Source: a virus
Length of the DNA stretch: 43,517 bases
IMG/VR virus record: IMGVR_UViG_3300011114_000222
Location: 1-43,517 of that record
Direction: 5' to 3' (one strand)
Below are positions 1-7,986 of the stretch, one piece after another (within the stretch, counting starts at the first letter, position 1; each line of letters begins with the position of its first letter). The notes under the pieces were generated by a model, which did not search any database, had not been told where the DNA came from, and saw only the letters and a list, made by a program, of their open reading frames with translations. The translations under genes and the position numbers were made by a program.

Positions 1-301
1 CAGGTGTTTTGCAAAGCAGCAGGCCACCAATCTCAATGCTATCGGGGAAACGCAGAGACTGCCCTCCCATCAATTGCACTTCAGGATGATCCGATGCCTT
101 CACAGGTTCCCAACCCTCTCGTAACTTTGAGGATATGTTAATGGCGTCAGCCACACCAAGCGTACTCAATCGAATCCAACGAAACCCATAACCCGCCTCG
201 GGGGTTGGCTCTGGCAGCAGTTGAGGAGGCGACCATTTTTTGGGGCGCTCAACCTTTTCGCGGGTATCAAGTTCACGTGACAGTCTATTTGATTCAGCCA
301 T
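1..301 (-). CDS. Phage protein of the head/packaging operon, cut by left edge
   Basis: The reading frame starts at an ATG read leftward from 301 and stays open to the window edge, so only the first 100 or so residues are visible and the C-terminus is missing. It begins MAESNRLSREL and contains the segment WEPVKASDHPEV, which resembles small conserved phage proteins encoded beside scaffold and capsid genes. It lies two bases beyond the stop of the scaffold-like gene, so it is in the same leftward operon. No catalytic motif is visible. Role unknown; a virion assembly role is inferred only from position. Confidence 0.75.
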   Translation of the reverse strand, partial: MAESNRLSRELDTREKVERPKKWSPPQLLPEPTPEAGYGFRWIRLSTLGVADAINISSKLREGWEPVKASDHPEVQLMGGQSLRFPDSIEIGGLLLCKTP

Positions 302-303
302 TT

Positions 304-1293
304 TCAATTACCTCTTTTAAGTTGTGCAACCTGTTTAGCGTACAGTTCTAGAGGAACCCCAAGCCTGCGAGCAATCGCCACTTCAGATGCCTTTAACCTA
401 ATACGGTTAGGCGGTGTACTACGGGAAGCCGGGGCTACCACAGTAGACGGTTTTGTCGCACGGTGCGAAGACGTATCCTCGTCCGGTTCTGATGCCTTTT
501 GCGAAGGTGCATCATCTTCGTAGCTCCCGGTATCATCGAAGTACTCGGGGAATCGTTTACGCATTGTAACATCTACTCTTTTGTAGTACTCACTAGTCCC
601 TACAAAATCGTTGCCTTGATCCCTAGCCAGCTTTTGATGCAACCCAAGGGCGGAAGCTGTCATCTCAGGATCAGTGCCAAACCACGTATTCTTCTGCATC
701 CAACCATTATCTCGGTCAGTTGTAGGAACTTTATTTGCGCGTTGGGGCGGTTGTATCACCTTTTCTTGCGCTTGTAAAGGCCTCATATTCTGGGCCTTGT
801 CGATATTTAGCGTTGCACGGGCTACTTCTGCCTGCGCTTCCACTACTGCATCGGGGTCTCCAGCCTCATAAGCCTCTTTGTATTTCTTCTTGGCAGAGTC
901 AAAAGCATGCTCCGCTGCCGTCTGGGACTGCTCAATATACGCCTTAGAGCCTAGTTCTACCTGCTGCTGGAGTATCCGATTCTCGTTCCAGAGGTTCTTA
1001 GCTAGGGATTCTGCTGCTTCCCGCTCCCGCAAAGCTTCTTCCTTGGCCCTACGCTCGTCATGATATCCACGGGTAAACTTCTTGAGTCGGTGCTGAACCT
1101 TCTCATCGTAGGACGCAAGTTCCTCCTCAGTGGGGTCTTCCGGGGGTGAAGCATCGGGTTTTCGCCCCCTATCTTGCTTGGGCGTATCGTCAATTACCTC
1201 AATATCTAGCTCTTCTGTGTCTTTTGCTACGGGTTTACCCTTAGCTTCAACCTCATCAGGGAACTCAAACTCTGTTTTTTCCATATCAGCCAT
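304..1293 (-). CDS. Putative scaffold-like coiled-coil protein
   Basis: The 329-aa product has a very acidic N-terminus (residues 1-60, rich in E, D and P), a long charged helical stretch at about 60-175 with heptad-like runs of Ala, Glu, Lys and Arg, and a polar, Ser/Pro-rich region before a basic C-terminal tail (residues 300-329). That composition is typical of phage scaffolding or head-assembly coil proteins, and the order portal, co-chaperonin, this gene fits. AGGAG lies about 9 nt before the ATG. No protease triad is visible. It could equally be another coil-containing head protein; the scaffold name rests on composition and context. Confidence 0.6.
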   Translation of the reverse strand: MADMEKTEFEFPDEVEAKGKPVAKDTEELDIEVIDDTPKQDRGRKPDASPPEDPTEEELASYDEKVQHRLKKFTRGYHDERRAKEEALREREAAESLAKNLWNENRILQQQVELGSKAYIEQSQTAAEHAFDSAKKKYKEAYEAGDPDAVVEAQAEVARATLNIDKAQNMRPLQAQEKVIQPPQRANKVPTTDRDNGWMQKNTWFGTDPEMTASALGLHQKLARDQGNDFVGTSEYYKRVDVTMRKRFPEYFDDTGSYEDDAPSQKASEPDEDTSSHRATKPSTVVAPASRSTPPNRIRLKASEVAIARRLGVPLELYAKQVAQLKRGN

Positions 1294-1302
1294 ACTTACT
1301 CC

Positions 1303-1710
1303 TTATGCACGTGTGATACCACGGGGGTCTTCCACAACTGCCTCAACCGAGTCATCATTGATGATGCGGAATTCGCGGTTATGAATCTTCAAGCGAGTGC
1401 CTGAATTAGGTCGAACGATGACAAAATCACCGCTCTTGCACGACGGCCCTGAAGGGAACCTAGTCGCGTCCTTATACGCATCTGGGCCAACTTTGACCAC
1501 AAACAGTATGGGGGTCAGCACTTCCTCAAAATGCATAGCTTGGCTAGCTTTGACTATGCCTACGCTACTATCTGCATACTCTTCTGTGGCCTCTGGAACA
1601 ACGCAAAGTATGTGGAAGGTCTTAGGGTCAGGTAGCTGTTTGGCTTTCTGATCCGATGTGGCACTTAGGATGCCCGATAAATCTACCGCACTGGTATCGA
1701 ACTCAATCAT
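1303..1710 (-). CDS. GroES-like co-chaperonin
   Basis: The 135-aa product resembles the GroES (Cpn10) fold. The C-terminal half reads as the family's beta barrel, with the conserved pattern of a gated promoter strand: KSGDFVIVRPNSGTRLKIHN followed by a REFRIINDDSVEAVVED segment, equivalent to the GroES 'GTEVKIDGKEYLILREDDILAVVE' region. A flexible segment around residues 50-85 could be the mobile loop that contacts GroEL. The start at 1710 (MIEFDTS) is preferred over a longer frame from 1734 because GGAGAAAAGTG precedes it and it gives an 8-bp overlap with the upstream gene. Phage co-chaperonins such as T4 gp31 help GroEL fold the capsid protein; its place in the head operon fits. Confidence 0.72.
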   Translation of the reverse strand: MIEFDTSAVDLSGILSATSDQKAKQLPDPKTFHILCVVPEATEEYADSSVGIVKASQAMHFEEVLTPILFVVKVGPDAYKDATRFPSGPSCKSGDFVIVRPNSGTRLKIHNREFRIINDDSVEAVVEDPRGITRA

Positions 1711-1900
1711 CACTTTTCTCCATTTTTTGCACAAGATCGTTAATTATGGTTTGTGCATAATTGAGACCTCGGATTATTCCGCAGACGTGACGGTACTCAG
1801 CTTGGTTATCTGCTCTACCTGACACGACGAAAATGTTTTGCTCCTGACGAAGCTTGTCTATTTCATTAGCTACGTGCGCTAACAGTTTGTAATCACTCAA
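1703..1900 (-). CDS. Small phage protein, TTG start
   Basis: A 65-aa soluble protein, mostly alpha-helical by composition (KLLAHVANEIDKLRQEQ, then IIRGLNYAQTIINDLVQKM). The start codon is TTG, read leftward from 1900. It overlaps the portal stop as TTGA, and AAGGAGAAGAA sits immediately upstream inside the end of the portal gene, which supports the start and suggests translational coupling. The 3' end overlaps the co-chaperonin start by 8 bp. I recognise the type (a small protein following phage portal genes) but no function. Confidence 0.7.
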   Translation of the reverse strand: MSDYKLLAHVANEIDKLRQEQNIFVVSGRADNQAEYRHVCGIIRGLNYAQTIINDLVQKMEKSDD

Positions 1901-4389
1901 TTCTTCTCCTTCTTAGGTTGCTGTTGTTGCGCTCGTTGCTGTGCGGTTTGCATAGCCATTTGCGCCCGATGTTTGGCGATATCTACTCCTAGACGAGCGC
2001 CATCAAGCTGTTGGTTTTTCTCCAGCCTGTCCTTTGCAGCGGCAGCGGTAGCACCTACCTGCATAGCCGCGATTTCTCTTTGTGCCGCAATACGCGACTC
2101 TTCGATCCGCAGTTGGTCTGCTTTAGACGCAGCTTCCACTTGTTGCTTCTGGGCTTTAAGTTTTAGCTCCTCCATCTTTAGCTGGAGTTCTTGCTGCTGC
2201 ATCTGCAAGATCGGGTCTTGTGCCTGTTGTTGCGCTTGCTGCTGGGCAGCTTGCGCTTGGCTCTGCTGTGTCATACGCATTGAGGCTTGTGCAGCTAACT
2301 GAGCAACCTGTGCCGCCACCTCTGGCTGCATGTTCTTACCTTGGTCTTCGGTTGGAAGGAGCAAGCCTACGTTCTTCTCAACTTCCTGCCTGTAAGCAAA
2401 GGCCAAGTGCTCGTTAACGTGAGCCATCATTCCCGCAGTAATCTGCTGCCCCATCGGTGTGTTAGCAACCAACCCCATGATCTTGGGGTTCTGCAGCATA
2501 GATGTGTGTACAGCAATATGAGCTTGATGATCCTGTTCAAGGAACGCTTTCACTGGCTTACTAGTGAGCACGTTCTGGTTCTCCTGCACCGGATTAGTCG
2601 GCGTGGCATCATCCTCAATCGGCACAAGCTTAGCCGCGTTCTTTATGCCCAACACCTCAATCATCTGGCGGTGGAGCAGTGGCAGGTTATACAACTGCGG
2701 TGCAGTCTGAGCTAACTGGAGTGCTGCTTGATATTGCACAATCTTCTGCGCCATCGTAGCTGCGTTAGGATCACTGACAGGTATGACCGTCACCATGTCG
2801 TAGTCAGACTTCTTAGCTTTACGGCTACCTTCTTCTGGCTCGTAGTCGTACTCTTCCGGCGTATAGTCGGCAATGATAGCCTTGAGCAACCTGAACTCTT
2901 GACGCATAGAGTAGTGCATCCGGGCCTGAACTGCGCCCATCACCTTCAATGTACGCTCAAGAATAGCTAATGTCGTACCCACGGGTGCATTAGCACTCAT
3001 GTCGCTTACTTTCATGTCCCCAGCAGAGGCGAATGACCTACCTTCCTGCACAATATTCTGGAACAGAGCAAACAAAACTTGGCTTGGCTCCTTGTACGGC
3101 AGGGGTAGAATATTGTCACGGATTGATCCTGACGGCACATCTACGTCCCGGAACTCCCCCGGCTGTATCGGAGTGTCATCGCCCTTGATCCGCAAGCCCC
3201 TAGACTTCAGACCACCGGGGAGGTTACTTAACGTACCAGCATCTACTAGCTGACGGATGAGCATCGTGGCACTCTTAGCATACCCACCGATTAAGTGGAT
3301 CAACCCGTACCCGTAGAACCCAAAGCCGGGGATGTACTGGTAATGTACAAAGTGCTGCCGCTTCGTATGTAACTCATCGCCCTCGTACCAATTGCGCCGT
3401 ATCGCCAGCACCTTAGTCGTAGCCTTCTCCACCGTAATAACGTACGGCAGGGCTATGCCTGTCTTCTCACCCTTCTTGTTAGTGTGCTCATGCCCCTTGA
3501 GGTCTAAGTCCACGTGCATCTCAAGTATGCGATACCTGTCATCCTGCAGTGCGGTCAGCCCCTGCTCTTCCGCTTTCTGCTTCTCAATATCATCTAGCTC
3601 ATGCGTCGGCTCACCCAACTCAACGTCGGAGTAGAACCCCGCCTCTTGCAGCTTAACTATCTCGTTCTCAGTCTTACGCATCACGTGCGTAACCCGCTCG
3701 GCAGACTCAAGATTGCTCGCACCGTAAGGCACAACTATGTCTTCAGCAGGTATAAACATAGCCACCTGCCGCCCCAAACTTGGGTCGTAGTAGACCTTTT
3801 TGAACGCACTACCTGCTAGGGGCAGGTTCCACAGCAGTTTCTCATGCTCCGGGCGATACTCCTGCATCACCTCAGTTAGCTGGTAATTCATGTCCTCACG
3901 AACACGGGATGAGGCTTCTTCCTTCTGCGGGGTGTCTTTACCAATAATCTGGGTCTTGACTGGCCCCGCAGCGGGGAAAGTCTCCATGATCCCTTCGCTC
4001 TGGAACCTAATAACGCTCTCGGTGAGCATCGGGTGGAACACTCCGCAGGCTCCATTCCAAGGCTCAGTGCGCTCCTCGTACTTAAGGCCCAGTAGCTTTA
4101 GCCCTTCTACGTACGTCTGTATCCAGTCCTTGCGATCCCCAGTGTCTTTACTAAACTCCTCTACCAAATCAGAACCCAAGCTGCTTAGCTCTGAGTCATC
4201 CATAAAGTCAGCTAGGTTAGCGTCGAAGTCATCCTCTGTGTCTTCTCCCGCTTCCAAGTCAATCTCTATATCGCCGAGGTCGATATGCACAGACTCCGGG
4301 TCTTCTATCTCTATCTCAACAGGTGGCCCCTCCATAGCATCTAGGCCCATAGGAGCTTGGTACAGAGCTTTGTCCATATTCGTTGCCAT
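1897..4389 (-). CDS. Portal protein
   Basis: At 830 aa this is the size of podovirus-type portals, the dodecameric ring at the capsid vertex through which DNA enters and leaves. The N-terminus (about 1-75) is highly acidic. The central portion carries the typical portal segments: the DWIQTYVEGL and EPWNGACGVFHPML region near residues 88-120, and long helices from about 450-520. The C-terminal ~150 residues are rich in Gln and Ala (many QQQ and QAQ runs), a probable coiled-coil barrel or crown. It follows the large terminase gene with a 9-bp gap, the canonical terminase-portal order. Confidence 0.9.
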   Translation of the reverse strand: MATNMDKALYQAPMGLDAMEGPPVEIEIEDPESVHIDLGDIEIDLEAGEDTEDDFDANLADFMDDSELSSLGSDLVEEFSKDTGDRKDWIQTYVEGLKLLGLKYEERTEPWNGACGVFHPMLTESVIRFQSEGIMETFPAAGPVKTQIIGKDTPQKEEASSRVREDMNYQLTEVMQEYRPEHEKLLWNLPLAGSAFKKVYYDPSLGRQVAMFIPAEDIVVPYGASNLESAERVTHVMRKTENEIVKLQEAGFYSDVELGEPTHELDDIEKQKAEEQGLTALQDDRYRILEMHVDLDLKGHEHTNKKGEKTGIALPYVITVEKATTKVLAIRRNWYEGDELHTKRQHFVHYQYIPGFGFYGYGLIHLIGGYAKSATMLIRQLVDAGTLSNLPGGLKSRGLRIKGDDTPIQPGEFRDVDVPSGSIRDNILPLPYKEPSQVLFALFQNIVQEGRSFASAGDMKVSDMSANAPVGTTLAILERTLKVMGAVQARMHYSMRQEFRLLKAIIADYTPEEYDYEPEEGSRKAKKSDYDMVTVIPVSDPNAATMAQKIVQYQAALQLAQTAPQLYNLPLLHRQMIEVLGIKNAAKLVPIEDDATPTNPVQENQNVLTSKPVKAFLEQDHQAHIAVHTSMLQNPKIMGLVANTPMGQQITAGMMAHVNEHLAFAYRQEVEKNVGLLLPTEDQGKNMQPEVAAQVAQLAAQASMRMTQQSQAQAAQQQAQQQAQDPILQMQQQELQLKMEELKLKAQKQQVEAASKADQLRIEESRIAAQREIAAMQVGATAAAAKDRLEKNQQLDGARLGVDIAKHRAQMAMQTAQQRAQQQQPKKEKN

Positions 4390-4398
4390 GTCGTATCC

Positions 4399-5922
4399 TT
4401 AAACTGTGTAGTACCGCTCGGAGCGGCGACCCTTAAACCATTTAGTCTCTTCAGGCTCATCTGTTGGTAGACGGAGGAACCCACCCTGACGAAAGCGCAT
4501 TAACGCAAGTGTCGTTGCATCAACCAAGTCATCGTGCTCTCCAGAGGGAAACGCAGCAACCTCATCAACAAGCTCTTCAGCCCACCGAGTTTGCGGAACC
4601 CATACCTTCCCAGAGGCAATTATGTCCGATACCGAGTTTAACCGAGCAACCTTGTCTTGTCCCTTCCCCGGTGTGTACTCCTGCACAGGTATACCCATTG
4701 CCCTGAGGTCATAGATTAGCGGAGCACCGGATGCCTTCTTCTCAATCAGTATCCCGTCTGGCTCAAACTCGTTGTACTCTTTAAGCACATCCTTCTTCAG
4801 GTCGGGGTACTCAACCCGCTTCTTGTAGGTGTTGAGCAGGATAATGTTAGAGGTGTGGTTGTCGTTTTCATTGGTAAATACACCCCACGTAGTACCCGCA
4901 GAGTAGTCAGCCCTGTTGTTTTTCTCAAACGCGGTATCCCAAGTCTGCAGAATGTACTCACATTTAGGGGGTCTTTCCGCTTCCCATATCTTCCACCAGT
5001 CTCGTTTGATGATAGCCGACTCGTTACCGACTGGATTCTGCTGGTACTGGGCCTGCCACTTACTATTAGGCAGTTCCTCCCGTAGAGCAAGCATCTCCTC
5101 TATAGTCCAGAACTGAGGCCATAACGGGTTACCACTGGGCAAAATAGCCGGAAATTCGATCACTTCCCACTCTTCTCCACCCCGTCCAGCCGCAGCTTTA
5201 AGCACCTGACCCGTCAAATCTCTCTGCGCCCAGCGAGTCATCACTATAACTATAGACCCTCCGGGCTGCAGACGCTGCCTTGGCCCTGATGTGTACCACT
5301 CGTACACCTTGTCGTAGACCTCTGGGTTGCTTGCAGCCATCGCTGCCTCTTGCTCCGAGTGTGGGTCATCAATAATCAGTACGTCAGCACCCTTACCCGT
5401 AACTGCACCACCCACACCGATAGCAAAGTAGTCCCCGCCCTTGCTGGTGTTCCATCGTCCGGCTGCTTTAGAGTCCGCTTGGAGCAGAAGTTCGGGAAAT
5501 ATGTCGTGGTAGACCTCAGAATCCACCAGATTTCGTACTTTTCGGCCAAAACCCACCGCTAACTCTGCAGTATGGGACGTTTGGATGACCTTTTTGTGCG
5601 GAAACTTGCCTAGAAACCAAGCAGGGAGCAGGTAGGACGCAAATTCTGACTTGGTATGGCGAGGCGGCATGTTAATTATGAGCCGTTTGCATGTCCCGTT
5701 AGCTACACGCTCAAACGCCTCGGCCATCCTCTTGTGGTGTGCACCCGATATGAAGGCAGGCCACGCCCGTTCCACAAACTTAATGAACTTGTTCTGGCAA
5801 AGCTCCCGTTCTTTGAGCTTCTCCAGCTTAATTAGCTGCGCCTCAAGCACCCGCAGGTCAGTCTCGGTCAGCTTACCCGTGCCGATAAGCGCCTCAATGT
5901 CTTTGAGGGATACACCGCTCAT
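4399..5922 (-). CDS. terL: Terminase large subunit (packaging ATPase-nuclease)
   Basis: The 507-aa product carries both TerL domains. The ATPase has a Walker A-like PPRHTKSE near residues 85-92, Walker B DVLIIDDP around 180, and a coupling segment VIVMTRWAQRD near 225-235. The RNase H-like nuclease begins QTWDTAFEKNN around 330, with a second acidic motif at DGILIEKKASG and a third at EHDDLVDATTLA near 470. The enzyme pumps the genome into the prohead and cuts concatemers. The ATG overlaps the stop of the small terminase gene by 4 bp (ATGA), so the two are translationally coupled. Confidence 0.95.
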   Translation of the reverse strand: MSGVSLKDIEALIGTGKLTETDLRVLEAQLIKLEKLKERELCQNKFIKFVERAWPAFISGAHHKRMAEAFERVANGTCKRLIINMPPRHTKSEFASYLLPAWFLGKFPHKKVIQTSHTAELAVGFGRKVRNLVDSEVYHDIFPELLLQADSKAAGRWNTSKGGDYFAIGVGGAVTGKGADVLIIDDPHSEQEAAMAASNPEVYDKVYEWYTSGPRQRLQPGGSIVIVMTRWAQRDLTGQVLKAAAGRGGEEWEVIEFPAILPSGNPLWPQFWTIEEMLALREELPNSKWQAQYQQNPVGNESAIIKRDWWKIWEAERPPKCEYILQTWDTAFEKNNRADYSAGTTWGVFTNENDNHTSNIILLNTYKKRVEYPDLKKDVLKEYNEFEPDGILIEKKASGAPLIYDLRAMGIPVQEYTPGKGQDKVARLNSVSDIIASGKVWVPQTRWAEELVDEVAAFPSGEHDDLVDATTLALMRFRQGGFLRLPTDEPEETKWFKGRRSERYYTV

Positions 5923-6506
5923 GCAGTAGTTGCTGGTGAACTAAACACAGGCTCTACTGGCCCCAACTGGGCATCTAAGTCATCTATCGGGGTTATGTCT
6001 ATCACCTCTGTATTCATAAGCCGCTTGATCCGCTCCTTTATGGAGTTCTCTAGGCTCTGAGAGGTGGTGTGGTGAACTGTAATCTCACTGCGCTCAGTGA
6101 ACAGCCCAACGTCTGAGTGCTTGCCCAGAAGCTCAAGTGCTTTTAGCTCCAGCTTAGTGTCTCCGCAGTCGGATATAGCTACCAGCTTGGAGGTGATGTA
6201 GTTCCGCGCTTGCTGTACATCGACAAAAGCTTGGAAATCGAACTCTCTTACAAGTACCGCAGTAGCCTTAGCTTGGGAACTTACCGTAACGTGTTTTGGG
6301 GAGTTCGACTTGTCTACTCCGTTAATTAGTTCCGCAGCTTTGTGCAGGTCTGCATCATCAAAGTCTATTGAACCGCCAAGTTCTTCAATGAGGTTAGCCG
6401 TGTTTATGGCTATAGCAATACCGTCCTTGTGAGTCGCAGGCTGCTCGTCGGACAAATCAAAGGGCAGTTTATGTTCTGCCGTTGGCTGTATTTCTATCAT
6501 ATGCAC
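5919..6506 (-). CDS. Putative small terminase subunit
   Basis: A 195-aa protein that is the first gene of the leftward packaging operon and overlaps terL by 4 bp. The central part (about residues 100-145: ARNYITSKLVAISDCGDTKL then ALELLGKHSDVGLFTE) matches the general look of phage TerS proteins, where a helical segment describes subunit size selection and ends in 'LGKH..LF.E'. The C-terminus is acidic. TerS recognises phage DNA and regulates TerL. The longest frame uses GTG at 6506, but the in-frame ATG at 6500 is equally possible because neither has a clear Shine-Dalgarno sequence. A DNA-binding HTH is not obvious, so the assignment rests mainly on context. Confidence 0.65.
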   Translation of the reverse strand: MHMIEIQPTAEHKLPFDLSDEQPATHKDGIAIAINTANLIEELGGSIDFDDADLHKAAELINGVDKSNSPKHVTVSSQAKATAVLVREFDFQAFVDVQQARNYITSKLVAISDCGDTKLELKALELLGKHSDVGLFTERSEITVHHTTSQSLENSIKERIKRLMNTEVIDITPIDDLDAQLGPVEPVFSSPATTA

Positions 6507-6549
6507 CGAGGGTAAGTTCGGGAAGGGCAGTCGAATGTAACAGAAATTT

Positions 6550-6645
6550 TATATAGGGGGTAGGGGGTGGGCGAAATATTTTTATGCCGGGGGGTGTTTG
6601 TGTGGGGAACAGAATACACATTGTGGTACAAAATATATAGGGGGT
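6550..6645 (-). repeat. Repeated TATATAGGGGGT (minus strand ACCCCCTATATA)
   Basis: The identical 12-mer occurs at 6550-6561 and 6634-6645, each followed by further G runs. Read on the minus strand, in the direction of the packaging genes, it is a C-rich tract followed by TATATA. The copies may be late promoter elements, and the G runs could also form G-quadruplexes; neither has been shown. Confidence 0.6.
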
Positions 6646-6773
6646 GGGGGGTGTTTTTTTTCGGGGGATACCTTTTTTTGGGAAACAGCATCGTTTGAGC
6701 GGATTAGTGTGTATGCGGCGACACCTCCCTTTGCTCTGGATTTTGGGGTGTAGGGGTATCGTCCAGCGTAGGC

Positions 6774-6787
6774 ATAACAATTGTTAT
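6774..6787. promoter_or_regulatory. Palindrome ATAACAATTGTTAT (operator-like site 1)
   Basis: A perfect 14-bp palindrome in the divergent control region, about 137 bp before the first early gene. It is the first of a dispersed family (consensus ATAACAAWTGTTAT) that recurs at gene boundaries up to 15174. Its symmetry suggests a dimeric DNA-binding protein. Confidence 0.75.
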
Positions 6788-6835
6788 GGGGTCTATCCCC
6801 TAGTTTATTATCGTTTACGGTATTCCATAATATCC

Positions 6836-6850
6836 GTAACATTGTGTTAC
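6836..6850. promoter_or_regulatory. Inverted repeat GTAACA-TTG-TGTTAC
   Basis: Perfect 6-bp arms with a 3-bp spacer. The arms are the same TGTTA half-site as in the 14-bp palindromes, so this may be a variant binding site with altered spacing. Confidence 0.5.
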
Positions 6851-6878
6851 ATTAGCTACATCGGTTCAACGGACTGGT

Positions 6879-6890
6879 CCTACTAGTAGG
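6879..6890. promoter_or_regulatory. Palindrome CCTACTAGTAGG
   Basis: A perfect 12-bp palindrome 33 bp before the first early gene, of a sequence unrelated to the TGTTA family. It is placed where an operator or a leader RNA hairpin could act. Confidence 0.45.
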
Positions 6891-6923
6891 TTACTAGTGT
6901 TAGAAGGTTAGAAGGAAAGCAAA

Positions 6924-7457
6924 ATGGAAAATGTCATCATCACCCCTACCCCTGTCGCCGATGCGGTATCGGCAATCATCGAGGCGCGTAATGCGCTGGT
7001 CGCCGGTATCGGCGGTACTGGCGAGTTGATCCAAGCCTACGCTAAGGCTTTGGAAGTTTCATTCAACCGCACCGAACTTGGCACGAACAGGGTATTGTGC
7101 AAGTGGTATGAATTGGAGGGCAAAGATGCCCGTGGCGTCAAAATCGAACGGGAAAACTTTATCTCGGCTATGGTTCAAAACCCTAAGTTCGTTAAGGCTG
7201 ATGGGAAACCAACGGCGACAGTCACGACCTACTGGGCACGTGTGAAGGCTGCATCGGGACACAATCCCAACGGCAATACGGTAACCGGTGAAATGGATTG
7301 TGATGCCAAATGCATGGCGGAACTTAAGACCATGATAAACCGGATTCTTAAGAATGAGGAAGACGGGAAAGACCCGCGCATGAGCATGAGCAAAAGTGCG
7401 TTGATGGACATCTACGCCGACAATGGCGGTGATCTTGGGGAACTCGGTCGCAAGTAA
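6924..7457 (+). CDS. First early gene, unknown function
   Basis: A 177-aa soluble protein, first gene of the rightward region. AAGGA lies 8 nt before the ATG. It has a helical N-terminus (VADAVSAIIEARNALVAGIG), a central YWARVKAASGHNP segment near 103-115 and two Cys at about 125-129 (DCDAKC). I do not recognise the family. First early genes often take over or inhibit host functions, but nothing in the sequence proves that. A strong stem-loop (7465-7484) follows the stop. Confidence 0.8.
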   Translation: MENVIITPTPVADAVSAIIEARNALVAGIGGTGELIQAYAKALEVSFNRTELGTNRVLCKWYELEGKDARGVKIERENFISAMVQNPKFVKADGKPTATVTTYWARVKAASGHNPNGNTVTGEMDCDAKCMAELKTMINRILKNEEDGKDPRMSMSKSALMDIYADNGGDLGELGRK

Positions 7458-7464
7458 GTAAATC

Positions 7465-7484
7465 GGGGCAGCACAAGCTGCCCC
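7465..7484 (+). other. Stem-loop after the first early gene
   Basis: GGGGCAGC and GCTGCCCC pair as a perfect 8-bp stem around an ACAA loop. The following bases are ATTAATAAA, not a T run, so it may stabilise or attenuate the transcript rather than end it. Confidence 0.6.
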
Positions 7485-7510
7485 ATTAATAAACTCTTGG
7501 AGAAATAATC

Positions 7511-7669
7511 ATGAACGAACAACAACAACAATATGGCGCGTGCTGCGCCGTGGTAGACGGAGAGTGGGTTATTACCAACGTGTTTCCAGTTGATGTTAAC
7601 TGGAAGGGGTACGAGTTTAGCGGCTACTGTGTACCCACAGAGGACGAGGTGAAGGCTGCGGGATACTAA
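7511..7669 (+). CDS. Small phage protein (52 aa)
   Basis: A 52-aa protein starting MNEQQQQYGACCAVV, with GGAG upstream of the ATG at about 8 nt spacing. After the Gln-rich start it reads like a small beta-rich domain (DGEWVITNVFPVDVNW) and an acidic C-terminal helix. It lies between the stem-loop at 7465-7484 and the rho-independent terminator at 7689, so it closes the first early transcript. Family not recognised. Confidence 0.65.
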   Translation: MNEQQQQYGACCAVVDGEWVITNVFPVDVNWKGYEFSGYCVPTEDEVKAAGY

Positions 7670-7688
7670 GCCCTTCTCTGCTCCCCTT

Positions 7689-7714
7689 AAGCCTGCTTCG
7701 TGCAGGCTTTTTTG
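7689..7714 (+). terminator. Rho-independent terminator
   Basis: AAGCCTGC, loop TTCGT, then GCAGGCTT, continuing into a T run (7708-7713). It ends the first early transcript directly after the 52-aa gene and just before the noncoding iteron-rich region. Confidence 0.85.
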
Positions 7715-7726
7715 CGTCTGTACTTT

Positions 7727-7740
7727 ATAACAAATGTTAT
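7727..7740. promoter_or_regulatory. Palindrome ATAACAAATGTTAT (operator-like site 2)
   Basis: A 14-bp near-perfect palindrome 13 bp beyond the terminator and at the start of the noncoding region. Confidence 0.7.
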
Positions 7741-7789
7741 GAATCGGCGACGAGTTCCGGTTTTCTTAATGTTACGGAATTTTTTGGGG

Positions 7790-7818
7790 TTTGCACCAGT
7801 TCTCTGTGCGGCGGTAGG
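7790..7818 (+). repeat. Direct repeat, copy 1 (29 bp)
   Basis: The 29 bases starting TTTGCACCAGTTCTCTGTGC are identical to 7939-7967, and with one mismatch the match extends five bases further. Each copy can fold into a small hairpin (GCACCAG against CTGTGC with one bulged base). The copies are 149 bp apart. Confidence 0.85.
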
Positions 7819-7851
7819 ACTTGGTGCTGGCTTAATAACACCGTGTTACGG

Positions 7852-7865
7852 ATAACTAATGTTAC
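7852..7865. promoter_or_regulatory. Degenerate palindrome ATAACTAATGTTAC
   Basis: One central mismatch from the operator-like consensus, within the iteron-rich region; a weaker inverted repeat (TAACA-CCG-TGTTA, 7836-7848) lies just upstream. Confidence 0.45.
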
Positions 7866-7938
7866 GAAACGGAGATGGTTTGCGGCTACTAACTTATCGT
7901 AAACGTGTTGAATAAACAACGGAATCGTTACACTACCT

Positions 7939-7967
7939 TTTGCACCAGTTCTCTGTGCGGCGGTAGG
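7939..7967 (+). repeat. Direct repeat, copy 2 (29 bp)
   Basis: Exact second copy of 7790-7818. It is followed immediately by an operator-like palindrome at 7973, which copy 1 lacks. Confidence 0.85.
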
Positions 7968-7972
7968 GCTTG

Positions 7973-7986
7973 ATAACAAATGTTAC
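7973..7986. promoter_or_regulatory. Palindrome ATAACAAATGTTAC (operator-like site 3)
   Basis: Near-perfect 14-bp palindrome directly after direct repeat copy 2 and the start of a run of GTTACG repeats. Confidence 0.65.

Larger units (their letters stand above)
6507..6923. promoter_or_regulatory. Divergent control region between late and early operons
   Basis: This 417-bp gap separates the leftward packaging operon from the rightward early operon and holds no convincing gene. It contains two copies of TATATAGGGGGT (6550-6561 and 6634-6645), several runs of five to six G on the + strand, a 14-bp palindrome (6774-6787), an inverted repeat GTAACA-TTG-TGTTAC (6836-6850), and a 12-bp palindrome CCTACTAGTAGG (6879-6890). 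Promoters for both operons are expected here, but I cannot find a convincing sigma-70 -35/-10 pair on either strand, so it may be read by a modified or phage-specified RNA polymerase. Confidence 0.7.

Noticed and set aside
6469-6842. Several open frames (minus and plus) across the G-rich divergent region
   Set aside because: They translate poly-Pro, Lys and Phe tracts from G/C runs and have no ribosome site or plausible product.
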